This document shows, one piece after another, positions 1 through 5,615 of a stretch of 5,615 bases of DNA. Position 1 is the first letter of the stretch, and each line of letters begins with the position of its first letter. A model generated the notes under the pieces. The model was not told the DNA's origin, searched no databases, and worked only from the letters and a program-made list of their open reading frames with translations. Where the stretch lies: NCBI GenBank assembly GCA_019454705.1, contig JACFNS010000189.1:1-5615 (forward strand), read 5' to 3'. The translations under genes were made by a program, and so were the position numbers. The DNA comes from Taibaiella sp. GTDB taxonomy: Bacteria > Bacteroidota > Bacteroidia > Chitinophagales > Chitinophagaceae.

Positions 1-20
1 CAGTTTAATTTTATATAAAA

Positions 21-218
21 TTACTTGAGTTTACAACCAGTCCGTATGCTACCATTATAACCTTCGCAGGCTGTTTTAGCCAACGGTTTTGTGGTGCTGG
101 AAATTGTAATATCACTAGTACCGCCATTACCGTCATCGCAAGTACAAGTCCAGTCTTTTTTGCAAGATGTAAGGCTAATAGAAATAAGTGCAACGGCAAT
201 TAATAGAGCTTTTTTCAT
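21..218 (-). CDS. Small cysteine-rich lipoprotein (65 aa), function unknown
   Basis: The protein starts MKKALLIAVA and has a short hydrophobic signal ending in the lipobox L-T-S-C, so Cys19 is the expected lipidated residue; by family knowledge it would be cut by signal peptidase II and anchored in a membrane of the envelope. The mature part is only 47 residues and holds four more cysteines (25, 27, 51, 62) in the pattern C-x5-C-x-C-x23-C-x10-C, compatible with two disulfides in the periplasm or on the surface. An aromatic residue (Trp23) lies two before the first Cys of the C-x-C pair. The same layout occurs in the lipoprotein at 3504-3680. The start is the only sensible one because the signal peptide begins there. 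No Shine-Dalgarno is visible, as is usual in Bacteroidota. It is divergent from the Crp/Fnr gene. I do not recognise a function; the lipoprotein call is firm, the role is open. Confidence 0.82.
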   Translation of the reverse strand: MKKALLIAVALISISLTSCKKDWTCTCDDGNGGTSDITISSTTKPLAKTACEGYNGSIRTGCKLK

Positions 219-240
219 AAATTAGTTTTAAAGATAAATG

Positions 241-255
241 ATAACGTAATGTTAT
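241..255. promoter_or_regulatory. Inverted repeat ATAAC-N5-GTTAT, possible operator
   Basis: The arms ATAAC and GTTAT are perfectly complementary around a 5-bp spacer (gtaat). The element ends 23 bp upstream of the lipoprotein start codon at 218, where a protein bound to it could affect that gene. It is short and AT-rich, so chance is a real alternative. No known regulator is assigned. Confidence 0.25.
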
Positions 256-316
256 TAAATACATAGGATAATTGCAAGAACTCATAAAGAAAAACAATTT
301 CGTTATTTATATTCAA

Positions 317-330
317 TTGATACCTATCTG
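317..330. promoter_or_regulatory. Degenerate FNR-like box ahead of the Crp/Fnr gene
   Basis: The sequence ttgatacctatctg fits TTGAT-N4-ATCAA at 8 of 10 defined positions: a perfect left half, and ATC kept in the right half. It is centred about 42 bp upstream of the regulator ATG. It would allow autoregulation, but a -41.5 placement would need a nearly leaderless transcript, so this is weaker than the site at 1016-1029. Confidence 0.3.
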
Positions 331-338
331 CATCTTTA

Positions 339-352
339 CCTTAATTTTAAGG
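339..352. promoter_or_regulatory. Inverted repeat CCTTAA-TT-TTAAGG upstream of the Crp/Fnr start
   Basis: This is a perfect 6-bp-arm inverted repeat with a 2-bp spacer, ending 13 bp before the regulator ATG. Its right end reads AAGGA, which could also act as a weak Shine-Dalgarno at long spacing. It may be an operator over the promoter or start region of the regulator gene, or simply part of the leader. Confidence 0.3.
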
Positions 353-365
353 ATAATATTCTGCA

Positions 366-1013
366 ATGGAAGTAATAATAGAGCAACACCGTCAATTACG
401 CACCTATATAGAAAAGCTGATTCCAGATGTAGAAGAAGAAACCTGGCAGCATTTTGCTGACAAACTTATTGTGAGGCATTACAGGAAAGGGGAGGTTGTG
501 ATAAAGCCGGGTATGGTGTGCAACCACGTATCTTATGTCAATAAAGGGTTGTTGCGAAGTTACTACCTGGTAGATGGCAAGGAGATTATTACTTCTTTTT
601 TCGCCGAGGCGTGTTATTTCTCTGATTATGAAAGTTTCCTCTCACGCAAACCTGCTGTGATGTACAGCGAGGCTATTGAGGATATGGAAGTGGTGGATTT
701 GAATTACGATGGCCTGCAATCGCTCTATGCAACCTATCCGCAATGCGAGAGGGTAGGCAGGCTGGTGGCCGAAGAACTGTTCGTGCATCTTTCCAACCGC
801 AATTCATCTTTTATGTTGGATACACCTGAGCAACGCTATTTTCGTTTCCTGGAGGAATGTGAACCTATTGTACAAAGGATACCGCAATACATGATTGCTT
901 CTTACCTGGGTATTACACCCGAAGCCCTCAGCAGGATAAGGACACGCATCAGCAGGAAGCCTGCGGGTAGTTTAATTATTGATCCAAATCAATTAAAAGC
1001 CAGGAATTGCTGA
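366..1013 (+). CDS. Crp/Fnr-family transcriptional regulator (215 aa)
   Basis: This is a cytoplasmic DNA-binding protein of ordinary Crp/Fnr length. Residues about 23-115 form the cyclic-nucleotide-binding-like beta-roll (HYRKGEVVIKPG, then YVNKGLLRSYYLVDGKE), about 118-150 the dimer helix, and about 155-200 a winged helix-turn-helix (IPQYMIASYLGITPEALSR). The recognition helix has Glu186-x-x-Ser189-Arg190, the arrangement FNR uses to read TTGAT. The phosphate-binding R-S motif of true CRP is not visible (the segment reads PAVMYSEAIED), so cAMP binding is unlikely. The N-terminal Cys cluster of FNR is also absent; scattered Cys lie at 52, 83, 127, 165 and 215. The signal is therefore unknown. 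An FNR-like site directly follows the gene and precedes the receptor gene on the same strand, which suggests local activation (inference). The family is secure; the target and ligand are not. Confidence 0.92.
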   Translation: MEVIIEQHRQLRTYIEKLIPDVEEETWQHFADKLIVRHYRKGEVVIKPGMVCNHVSYVNKGLLRSYYLVDGKEIITSFFAEACYFSDYESFLSRKPAVMYSEAIEDMEVVDLNYDGLQSLYATYPQCERVGRLVAEELFVHLSNRNSSFMLDTPEQRYFRFLEECEPIVQRIPQYMIASYLGITPEALSRIRTRISRKPAGSLIIDPNQLKARNC

Positions 1014-1015
1014 TA

Positions 1016-1029
1016 TTGATTCAAGTCAA
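1016..1029. promoter_or_regulatory. FNR-like operator TTGAT-TCAA-GTCAA
   Basis: The site matches the FNR consensus TTGAT-N4-ATCAA at 9 of 10 defined positions, and an outer A/T pair extends the symmetry to 1015-1030. It begins 2 bp after the regulator stop codon and lies 51 bp before the receptor ATG. If the -7 box at 1052-1059 is used, the transcript starts near 1063-1066 and the site is centred near -41, the class II activator position of Crp/Fnr proteins. The upstream regulator has the matching E-x-x-S-R recognition helix. Binding is inferred. Confidence 0.55.
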
Positions 1030-1051
1030 TGGAGGGTTACAGTTTTACAAT

Positions 1052-1059
1052 CAATTTTG
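1052..1059 (+). promoter_or_regulatory. Possible Bacteroidota -7 promoter element
   Basis: caattttg fits the Bacteroidota -7 consensus TAnnTTTG at 5 of 6 defined positions. No TTG-type -33 element is found at the usual distance, which would fit an activator-dependent promoter using the FNR-like site at 1016-1029. The predicted leader of the receptor mRNA is about 15-18 nt. Confidence 0.35.
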
Positions 1060-1080
1060 TGCGCGATAAATGCACATGAT

Positions 1081-3447
1081 ATGAAAAGAGTATTCTTGTT
1101 ATTAACTGTAATGATGGCCTGGCTGTATGCCGGTGCCCAGCAAACGCAGGTAGTTTTTGGCACTATTACCGATGAGGCCTCGAAGGTACCTTTGGTAGGA
1201 GCTACAGTAGTTTTAGTAAGTAACCCGTCTATTGGTACGGTTACAGATGCTGATGGGAATTTCAGGCTGCCGGGCGTGCCGCTGGGCAGACAGACTTTTA
1301 AAATTACCTATACGGGTTACGAAGAGAGGTACATACCCGATGTAATAGTAACAGCTGGTAAAGAGGTAGCGCTCAATTTCACCTTGCAGGAAGCTGTACG
1401 CAAACTGGATGAGGTAACTATTGTGTACAACCGCAGCCGTGATCCCAATAATACGAATAATGAAATGGCAATGGTTAGTTCCAGGTCTTTCAATATAGAT
1501 GATACGAAGAAGTATGCGGGCGCTATAGGTGACCCATCGAGGATGGCGGCTAACTTTGCAGGGGTGGTATCAGGTAACGACAGCAGAAATGATATTGTAG
1601 TACGTGGTAACTCGCCTACTGGTATGCTTTGGCAGTTGGAGGGGCTTAATATACCAAATCCCAACCACTTTGGTTCACTCAACAGTACGGGTGGCCCGGT
1701 GAGTATGCTGAATAATAACAACCTCGACAAATCAGATTTCCTGACAAGCGCCTATCCTGCACAATATGGCAACGCCCTGGCGGGTGTATTCGACCTGCGG
1801 TTGAGGGATGGGAATAAAGAAAACCATGAGTTTGTGGGGCAGGTGGGTTTCAATGGTTTTGAGGTAGGTGCAGAGGGGCCAATCAGTAAAAAGTCTAAAG
1901 CCTCTTACCTCATTAATTACAGGTATTCTACGTTAGGGGTATTCAACGCACTGGGTATCAATTTTGGCACGGGTGCGGCTATACCACTATACCAGGATGT
2001 GAATTATAAGTTAGTAACCAATGTTGGCAAAAAAGGCCGCCTTAGCCTTTTTGGTATCATCGGTGATAGCAAAGTTGACCTGTTGGGAGAGGATGTAGAT
2101 ACTTCTGAAGCCAATCTTTACGGCAGTGCCTATTCTAATGTGTATACACATTTTGGTACTACTATTACAGGCCTCAGTTATCGGTATTATTTGTCAGACA
2201 AGACAACAAGCACACTAACATTGGGTTATAGCACAACACTGGAGAAGTTTACATCAGATTCCATCAGCTATAAAAACAGGGAAATAGTATTGCCTAATGC
2301 TGCGGCAGATTTTACTACAAACAAGGTGTCAGCCGTATGGAGTATTGCTCACAAACTGGATGCACGTAATAGTATTGAAGGTGGTGTTTATTACGACCAT
2401 ACTATTTTTAAGCTATATAATAAAGATGTTATCAATGGTGTTACCGACAGGGTGTTTGTGGACGAGAGCAGCAGTTTTGTGCTGGCGCAGGCTTATGCAC
2501 AGTGGAAACACAGGTTCAATACTAAGCTGTCATTAGCTACAGGCGTGCATGGCCAGTATTTCTTTATGAACGAAAGCAGTGCAGTAGAACCCCGCGTAAA
2601 CCTGCGGTATAATATAAGCCGGAAACATGCAATAAGTGCGGGTTATGGCCTTAACCACCAGGTACAGAGCATATATACATACTTTGTACAAACACCAACA
2701 CCGTCAGGCATTTTACGCACCAATAAGGATTTAGGATTTACCCGAAGCAATCAATACGTACTTTCTTATGACTGGAGTATATCAGATAACCTGCGCATGA
2801 AACTGGAGGGTTACTACCAACTGCTGGATAATGTGCCTGTTGAATCAAGTCCCTCTTCATATTCTGCACTCAACAGTGGTGCAGGTTTTGTGCCCGACGA
2901 CCAGGATAGCCTGGTAAACAGCGGCACCGGTACCAACTATGGTATGGAACTGACTATAGAACGGTTCTTCAGCGATGGGTATTATTTCCTGGTTACCGGT
3001 TCATTGTTTGATAGTAAATACAAGGGTAGTGACGGCGTAGAAAGAAATACGGCGTTTAATACAGGTTATGTACTGAACGTATTAGGTGGCAAGGAGTTCA
3101 AAGTAGGGAAGAAGGGTAATGTCCTTTCTCTGAATATCAAAGCGTCGACTATCGGCGGTAAATACGCCACTCCTATTGACCTGAACTTGTCTTCTATGGT
3201 AGGTGCTGCAGTTTATGACAATAACAGGGCCTTTTCTGAAAGACAGGATAACTACTTTCGGGTAGATTTGAAAATAAGCTACAGGAAGGAGTTTAAACGC
3301 AGTACATTGGAGGCCTCTATCGACCTACAAAATCTGACGAATAATCAGAATATTTTCAGCCAGGGCTACGACCCACTGAATAATAGAGTGTATTATAATT
3401 ATCAGCAAGGCTTTTTCCCCGTTCCGATGGTCAGGTACACCTTCTAA
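1081..3447 (+). CDS. TonB-dependent receptor-like outer-membrane protein with carboxypeptidase regulatory-like domain (788 aa)
   Basis: The ATG at 1081 is preferred over a TTG eight codons earlier because it begins a clean signal peptide (MKRVFLLLTVMMAWLYAGA, cleavage before Gln20). Residues about 24-103 form a CarboxypepD_reg-like beta-sandwich (FGTITDEASKVPLVGATV, then GTVTDADGNF), the N-terminal extension common in Bacteroidota receptors. A TonB-box-like segment, DEVTIV, follows at 110-115. The plug-like region spans about 145-245, with IVVRGNSPTGMLWQLEG and a second conserved block SAYPAQYGNALAGVFDLRLRDG. The rest is a transmembrane beta-barrel rich in alternating aromatic strands, ending in Arg-Tyr-Thr-Phe. 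By family knowledge it would sit in the outer membrane and take up a ligand with TonB/ExbBD energy. No SusD-like partner is present and the protein is shorter than typical SusC (about 1000 aa), so a glycan-uptake pair is not supported; the substrate cannot be told. The upstream regulator may control it. Confidence 0.88.
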   Translation: MKRVFLLLTVMMAWLYAGAQQTQVVFGTITDEASKVPLVGATVVLVSNPSIGTVTDADGNFRLPGVPLGRQTFKITYTGYEERYIPDVIVTAGKEVALNFTLQEAVRKLDEVTIVYNRSRDPNNTNNEMAMVSSRSFNIDDTKKYAGAIGDPSRMAANFAGVVSGNDSRNDIVVRGNSPTGMLWQLEGLNIPNPNHFGSLNSTGGPVSMLNNNNLDKSDFLTSAYPAQYGNALAGVFDLRLRDGNKENHEFVGQVGFNGFEVGAEGPISKKSKASYLINYRYSTLGVFNALGINFGTGAAIPLYQDVNYKLVTNVGKKGRLSLFGIIGDSKVDLLGEDVDTSEANLYGSAYSNVYTHFGTTITGLSYRYYLSDKTTSTLTLGYSTTLEKFTSDSISYKNREIVLPNAAADFTTNKVSAVWSIAHKLDARNSIEGGVYYDHTIFKLYNKDVINGVTDRVFVDESSSFVLAQAYAQWKHRFNTKLSLATGVHGQYFFMNESSAVEPRVNLRYNISRKHAISAGYGLNHQVQSIYTYFVQTPTPSGILRTNKDLGFTRSNQYVLSYDWSISDNLRMKLEGYYQLLDNVPVESSPSSYSALNSGAGFVPDDQDSLVNSGTGTNYGMELTIERFFSDGYYFLVTGSLFDSKYKGSDGVERNTAFNTGYVLNVLGGKEFKVGKKGNVLSLNIKASTIGGKYATPIDLNLSSMVGAAVYDNNRAFSERQDNYFRVDLKISYRKEFKRSTLEASIDLQNLTNNQNIFSQGYDPLNNRVYYNYQQGFFPVPMVRYTF

Positions 3448-3489
3448 AAAAGATAACCCCGCTGCCATACAGCGGGGTTATCTTTTTTA
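3445..3489. terminator. Bidirectional intrinsic terminator overlapping a stop codon
   Basis: A perfect 20-bp stem (3445-3464 with 3470-3489) closes over a 5-nt loop (ccata). The GC-rich top CCCCGCTG/CAGCGGGG is flanked by six A on the left and six T on the right, so it has the form of a rho-independent terminator on both strands. The TAA stop of the receptor gene (3445-3447) is part of the stem. It sits between convergent genes, 14 bp from the stop codon of the minus-strand lipoprotein, and should end transcripts from both sides. Confidence 0.93.
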
Positions 3490-3503
3490 AATAATAGACT
3501 TGT

Positions 3504-3680
3504 TTATTGGATGTCGCAGTTTGGCCCTTTTGCATCGCAGGTGTTTTCTGCCTCTGTTTCACTGTTAGCTTCTACTATTTCGCTGTAATTGGAGCATACA
3601 CAGTTATACTCTTTGGCACAAGACATGGCTGCCATAGAAAAGCCCGCTGCGAATATCACTGTTGTGATTATTTTTTTCAT
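3504..3680 (-). CDS. Small cysteine-rich lipoprotein (58 aa), second member of the same family
   Basis: Reading the minus strand from the ATG at 3680 gives MKKIITTVIFAAGFSMAAMS followed by Cys21, a signal peptide with an A-M-S-C lipobox. The mature part is 38 residues with further Cys at 27, 29, 48 and 55, in the pattern C-x5-C-x-C-x18-C-x6-C, ending at TAA. It shares with the lipoprotein at 21-218 the block C-x-K-[DE]-[WY]-x-C-x-C and a later A-x3-C-[DE], so the two look related, although they are far apart in position. It starts 18 bp after the outer-membrane protein gene on the same strand, so they are probably co-transcribed and end at the hairpin at 3445-3489. The gene is short enough to be lost under a 60-codon cutoff. 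Its function is unknown; an envelope-anchored, disulfide-bonded protein is the likely form. Confidence 0.8.
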   Translation of the reverse strand: MKKIITTVIFAAGFSMAAMSCAKEYNCVCSNYSEIVEANSETEAENTCDAKGPNCDIQ

Positions 3681-3698
3681 ATACTTTAGACATTAAAT

Positions 3699-4469
3699 TT
3701 AAAACCTGTAACCTATTTTGAAACCAAATTGAGCAAGGGCATCAGTACCCATTTCTACACCTCCAAGCTTATTGAAGTAGGTAAAGCCGAGACCTAGCTC
3801 AAGCCCCATATGAATATTTTTTGTAGGGTTTATGTTCAGAGAATTAGTGACCATAATCCCTAATGCCGTACTAGTTTCTTCAGTTTCGCCTACTATATTC
3901 CCCAAGTTATCATAATTCAGGATGTATTCTTTGCCTGTGCGGTATGCCAGGTTTGGCCCTACAGCGTAACGAACCACACCTCTGCTACCTGTTGGATAAA
4001 GTTTCAACCCCGGCATAACATAATAGGCAGGGTAACTTTTTCCGTTAGGATTTATAAATGAATTATTATTAGTGCCATCAAATTCTACCATAACAGGTAA
4101 GTAGAAACTAAGTATACCGGCATTGTCCAACACACGTTCATACGCTATACCCACACCTACATCGTAGGTCATTATTTGCATAGGCATTACACTTATGATG
4201 TTGTTGCCGTATTTTACTTGCTTCCTGGCCGGCCTGTTTTCTTCTGTTGGAGAGAAGAAGTCTTCGCTTCCGTTTTCATATTCTATTTTTGATACATCTG
4301 CTTTGTTAATTGTATAAGTAGGGCCGTTAGTGGATACTGTACGGGTAGTAATTTCCGTAACCTTCACCTCCAACATATCCCCATTTTTTTTGAAGAGTTT
4401 GTCTTGTGCGTAAGTTGCATTAAGTGCCAGGGTACCGGCGATGGTTAAGAGCAATGTTTTAATATACAT
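3699..4469 (-). CDS. Outer-membrane beta-barrel protein with N-terminal soluble domain (256 aa)
   Basis: The ATG at 4469 is chosen over an upstream GTG (4499) because it starts a good signal peptide, MYIKTLLLTIAGTLALNATYA, with cleavage before Gln22. Residues about 23-72 form a small soluble module (DKLFKKNGDMLEVKVTEIT, then YTINKADVSKIEYENGSED) of a kind often seen after the signal peptide in Bacteroidota envelope proteins. A charged linker with PARKQ follows. From about residue 85 there are alternating amphipathic strands (NNIISVMPMQIMTYDVGVGI, YYVMPGLKLYPTG, HMGLELGLGFTYF), ending FGFKIGYRF with a terminal Phe, as expected for BAM-inserted barrels. The barrel is small, perhaps 8 to 10 strands. 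It lies 81 bp after purM on the same strand and 18 bp before the small lipoprotein, with which it probably forms an operon. The substrate or role is not recognisable. Confidence 0.8.
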   Translation of the reverse strand: MYIKTLLLTIAGTLALNATYAQDKLFKKNGDMLEVKVTEITTRTVSTNGPTYTINKADVSKIEYENGSEDFFSPTEENRPARKQVKYGNNIISVMPMQIMTYDVGVGIAYERVLDNAGILSFYLPVMVEFDGTNNNSFINPNGKSYPAYYVMPGLKLYPTGSRGVVRYAVGPNLAYRTGKEYILNYDNLGNIVGETEETSTALGIMVTNSLNINPTKNIHMGLELGLGFTYFNKLGGVEMGTDALAQFGFKIGYRF

Positions 4470-4550
4470 AAAGTTTGGTTTTTTGGTTTTGTATAGCACA
4501 GATTATGCCAATTATCAGTATAAAAATGTCCTTTTGGTAATTTTTCACAT
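4470..4550 (-). promoter_or_regulatory. Intergenic leader between purM and the outer-membrane protein gene
   Basis: These 81 bp hold no clear terminator for purM and no convincing TAnnTTTG box. Just before the start codon the minus strand is A- and C-rich, with a repeated AAACC motif and no Shine-Dalgarno, which fits Bacteroidota translation starts. Either read-through from purM or an unrecognised promoter could drive the downstream pair. Confidence 0.3.
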
Positions 4551-5615
4551 TTATTGGTAGGCAAAACTGCCGTAGGGGCTTTCTATTACCACTTCTTTCT
4601 GTTCTGCAGTTTCTACATAGCCCGATATTACTGCGGCTATATTAAAAGACTTAGCTATATCAATAATCTGTTCTGCGGTATCCCTGTCTGTAAATATTTC
4701 CAGCCTTTGGCCCATGTTAAATACCTGGTACATCTCTTTCCAGTCTGTTCCTGCCGATTGCTGTATCATGGTGAATAGTGGGGGTGGGGGAAGCAGGTTG
4801 TTTTTTACGACGCGTAGTGGCTTGGGCAGGTAGTGCAGGCATTTGCTCTGGCCTCCTCCGCTACAGTGTATGATACCGTGTATCTTGTCAAAGTGCTGTT
4901 GCAATACTTTTAATACAACAGGAGCATAGGTGCGCGTAGGCGATAATATCATTTTGCCTACATCCAGCCCTGTTGCTGTATTGTCGGTAAGCCCATAGCT
5001 TCCGTTATAAACAACTTCTTTCGGTAGATTTGGGTCTACACTTTCAGGATATTTGGCAGCATACTCATGTTTCAGCAGTTCGTGGCGGGCGCTGGTGAGT
5101 CCGTTACTGCCCATGCCACTGTTGTACTCTGTTTCGTAGGTAGCTTGTCCATAGCTGGCCAGGGATACAACCACGTTTCCCGGTTGCATATTTTCTGTTG
5201 TCACCAGTTTGCTGCGCTCCATACGGCAGGCCATTGTGCCATCTACAATGATGGTGCGAACCACGTCGCCCACATCTGCTGTTTCACCACCCAGGAATTT
5301 TATGTCAATGCCATATTCCTGCATGGTGTCGAAATAAGCCTGGCTACCATTGATGATTTCAGCAATCACATCGCCGGGTATCAAATGTTTGTTGCGGCCT
5401 ATAGTTGAAGAATATGTGAAAGGCCCTGTAGCTCCTACGCACAGCAGGTCATCAGTATTCATCACAATTGAATCTATAGCTATGCCTTTCCATACGCTCA
5501 TATCTCCGGTTTCTTTCCAGTACATATATGCCAGTACAGATTTGGTGCCCGCCCCGTCAGCGTGCATCAGGTTGCAGAAAGCCTCGTCGCCACCCCAGTA
5601 GTCAGGATATATTTT
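4551..5615 (-). CDS. purM: Phosphoribosylformylglycinamidine cyclo-ligase (AIR synthetase), 5' end cut by window edge
   Basis: The enzyme converts formylglycinamidine ribonucleotide plus ATP to aminoimidazole ribonucleotide, ADP and phosphate, the fifth step of de novo purine synthesis, in the cytosol. The frame stays open to the right edge: codons upstream of the internal ATG at 5567 read KIYPDYWGGDEAFCNL and run straight into the family motif HADGAGTKS, so that ATG is not the start. Visible residues number 354. Family motifs, counted from the edge, are HADGAGTKS (18-26, nucleotide binding), MNTDDLLCVGA (52-62), FLGGETADVGD (107-117), IHCSGGGQSKC (249-259) and VFNMGQRLE (298-306). The first part of the protein is missing; the full length is probably about 385-390 residues, the longer Bacteroidota form. 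The C-terminus is complete. It looks intact and housekeeping, with no obvious link to the receptor circuit. Confidence 0.96.
   Translation of the reverse strand, partial: KIYPDYWGGDEAFCNLMHADGAGTKSVLAYMYWKETGDMSVWKGIAIDSIVMNTDDLLCVGATGPFTYSSTIGRNKHLIPGDVIAEIINGSQAYFDTMQEYGIDIKFLGGETADVGDVVRTIIVDGTMACRMERSKLVTTENMQPGNVVVSLASYGQATYETEYNSGMGSNGLTSARHELLKHEYAAKYPESVDPNLPKEVVYNGSYGLTDNTATGLDVGKMILSPTRTYAPVVLKVLQQHFDKIHGIIHCSGGGQSKCLHYLPKPLRVVKNNLLPPPPLFTMIQQSAGTDWKEMYQVFNMGQRLEIFTDRDTAEQIIDIAKSFNIAAVISGYVETAEQKEVVIESPYGSFAYQ

Larger units (their letters stand above)
219..365. promoter_or_regulatory. Divergent intergenic region
   Basis: This AT-rich stretch separates the minus-strand lipoprotein from the plus-strand Crp/Fnr gene, so it should hold both promoters. 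I could not find a convincing TAnnTTTG -7 box with a -33 partner on either strand; a weak tatcttta match at 229-236 on the minus strand would leave almost no leader before the lipoprotein ATG. It contains three short symmetric elements, listed separately (241-255, 317-330, 339-352). Confidence 0.5.

Noticed and set aside
9..20. Palindrome ttttatataaaa next to the left lipoprotein stop
   Set aside because: It is pure A/T with no GC stem, too weak for an intrinsic terminator and easily due to chance.
1015..1030. The palindrome as a terminator for the regulator gene
   Set aside because: The arms are only 5 bp and AT-rich with no following T-run; a protein-binding site explains it better.
1057..1080. 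Eight-codon N-terminal extension of the receptor from a TTG start
   Set aside because: The ATG at 1081 begins a normal signal peptide, while the extension puts polar residues in front of it and overlaps the possible -7 box.
1317..1730. 137-codon open frame antisense to the receptor gene
   Set aside because: It lies wholly inside a well-supported coding region, has no recognisable domain and looks like a shadow frame.
1081..3447. SusC-type glycan transporter with SusD partner
   Set aside because: No SusD-like lipoprotein is adjacent, and 788 residues is short for SusC; the neighbouring lipoproteins are far too small.
3507..3689. 60-codon plus-strand frame over the small lipoprotein
   Set aside because: It overlaps the minus-strand lipoprotein, which has a signal peptide, lipobox and family pattern; the plus frame has none of these.
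4470..4499. Ten-codon extension of the outer-membrane protein from a GTG start
   Set aside because: The extension is charged and polar, and a good signal peptide begins at the ATG at 4469.
4779..4792. Two adjacent G5 runs as a possible G-quadruplex
   Set aside because: Only two runs are present, and they are explained by proline codons of purM on the minus strand.
5067..5408. 113-codon open frame antisense to purM
   Set aside because: purM motifs on the other strand are unmistakable; this frame has no domain and a composition typical of a shadow.

Overview
The window looks like a piece of a Bacteroidota chromosome, most likely from the Chitinophagaceae or a nearby family (inference). The evidence is a carboxypeptidase-regulatory-domain TonB-type receptor, small lipoproteins with short lipoboxes, outer-membrane proteins ending in phenylalanine, almost no Shine-Dalgarno sequences, and a PurM of the Bacteroidota sequence type. 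Base composition is moderately AT-rich and even across the genes. There are no RNA genes, insertion sequences or CRISPR arrays.

Layout, left to right: (1) a 65-residue cysteine-rich lipoprotein on the minus strand (21-218); (2) a 147-bp divergent intergenic region with several short inverted repeats; (3) a Crp/Fnr-family regulator on the plus strand (366-1013); (4) a 67-bp gap with an FNR-like palindrome followed by a possible Bacteroidota -7 box; (5) a TonB-dependent-receptor-like outer-membrane protein on the plus strand (1081-3447), whose stop codon lies inside a perfect 20-bp-stem terminator; (6) a convergent minus-strand pair, an outer-membrane beta-barrel protein (3699-4469) followed 18 bp later by a 58-residue cysteine-rich lipoprotein (3504-3680); (7) purM, minus strand, cut by the right window edge (4551-5615).

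The most useful reading is regulatory. The recognition helix of the Crp/Fnr protein carries the E-x-x-S-R pattern that FNR uses to read TTGAT. A TTGAT-N4-GTCAA site lies directly after its gene, at about -41 from the predicted start of the receptor transcript. This suggests a local circuit in which the regulator activates the receptor, possibly with autoregulation. The two small lipoproteins at either side share a precise Cys pattern and look like members of one family; the right-hand one is easily missed because of its size. purM is housekeeping and probably unrelated in function. Nothing here amounts to a clearly new multi-gene system. The candidate circuit and the lipoprotein family are the points worth following up.
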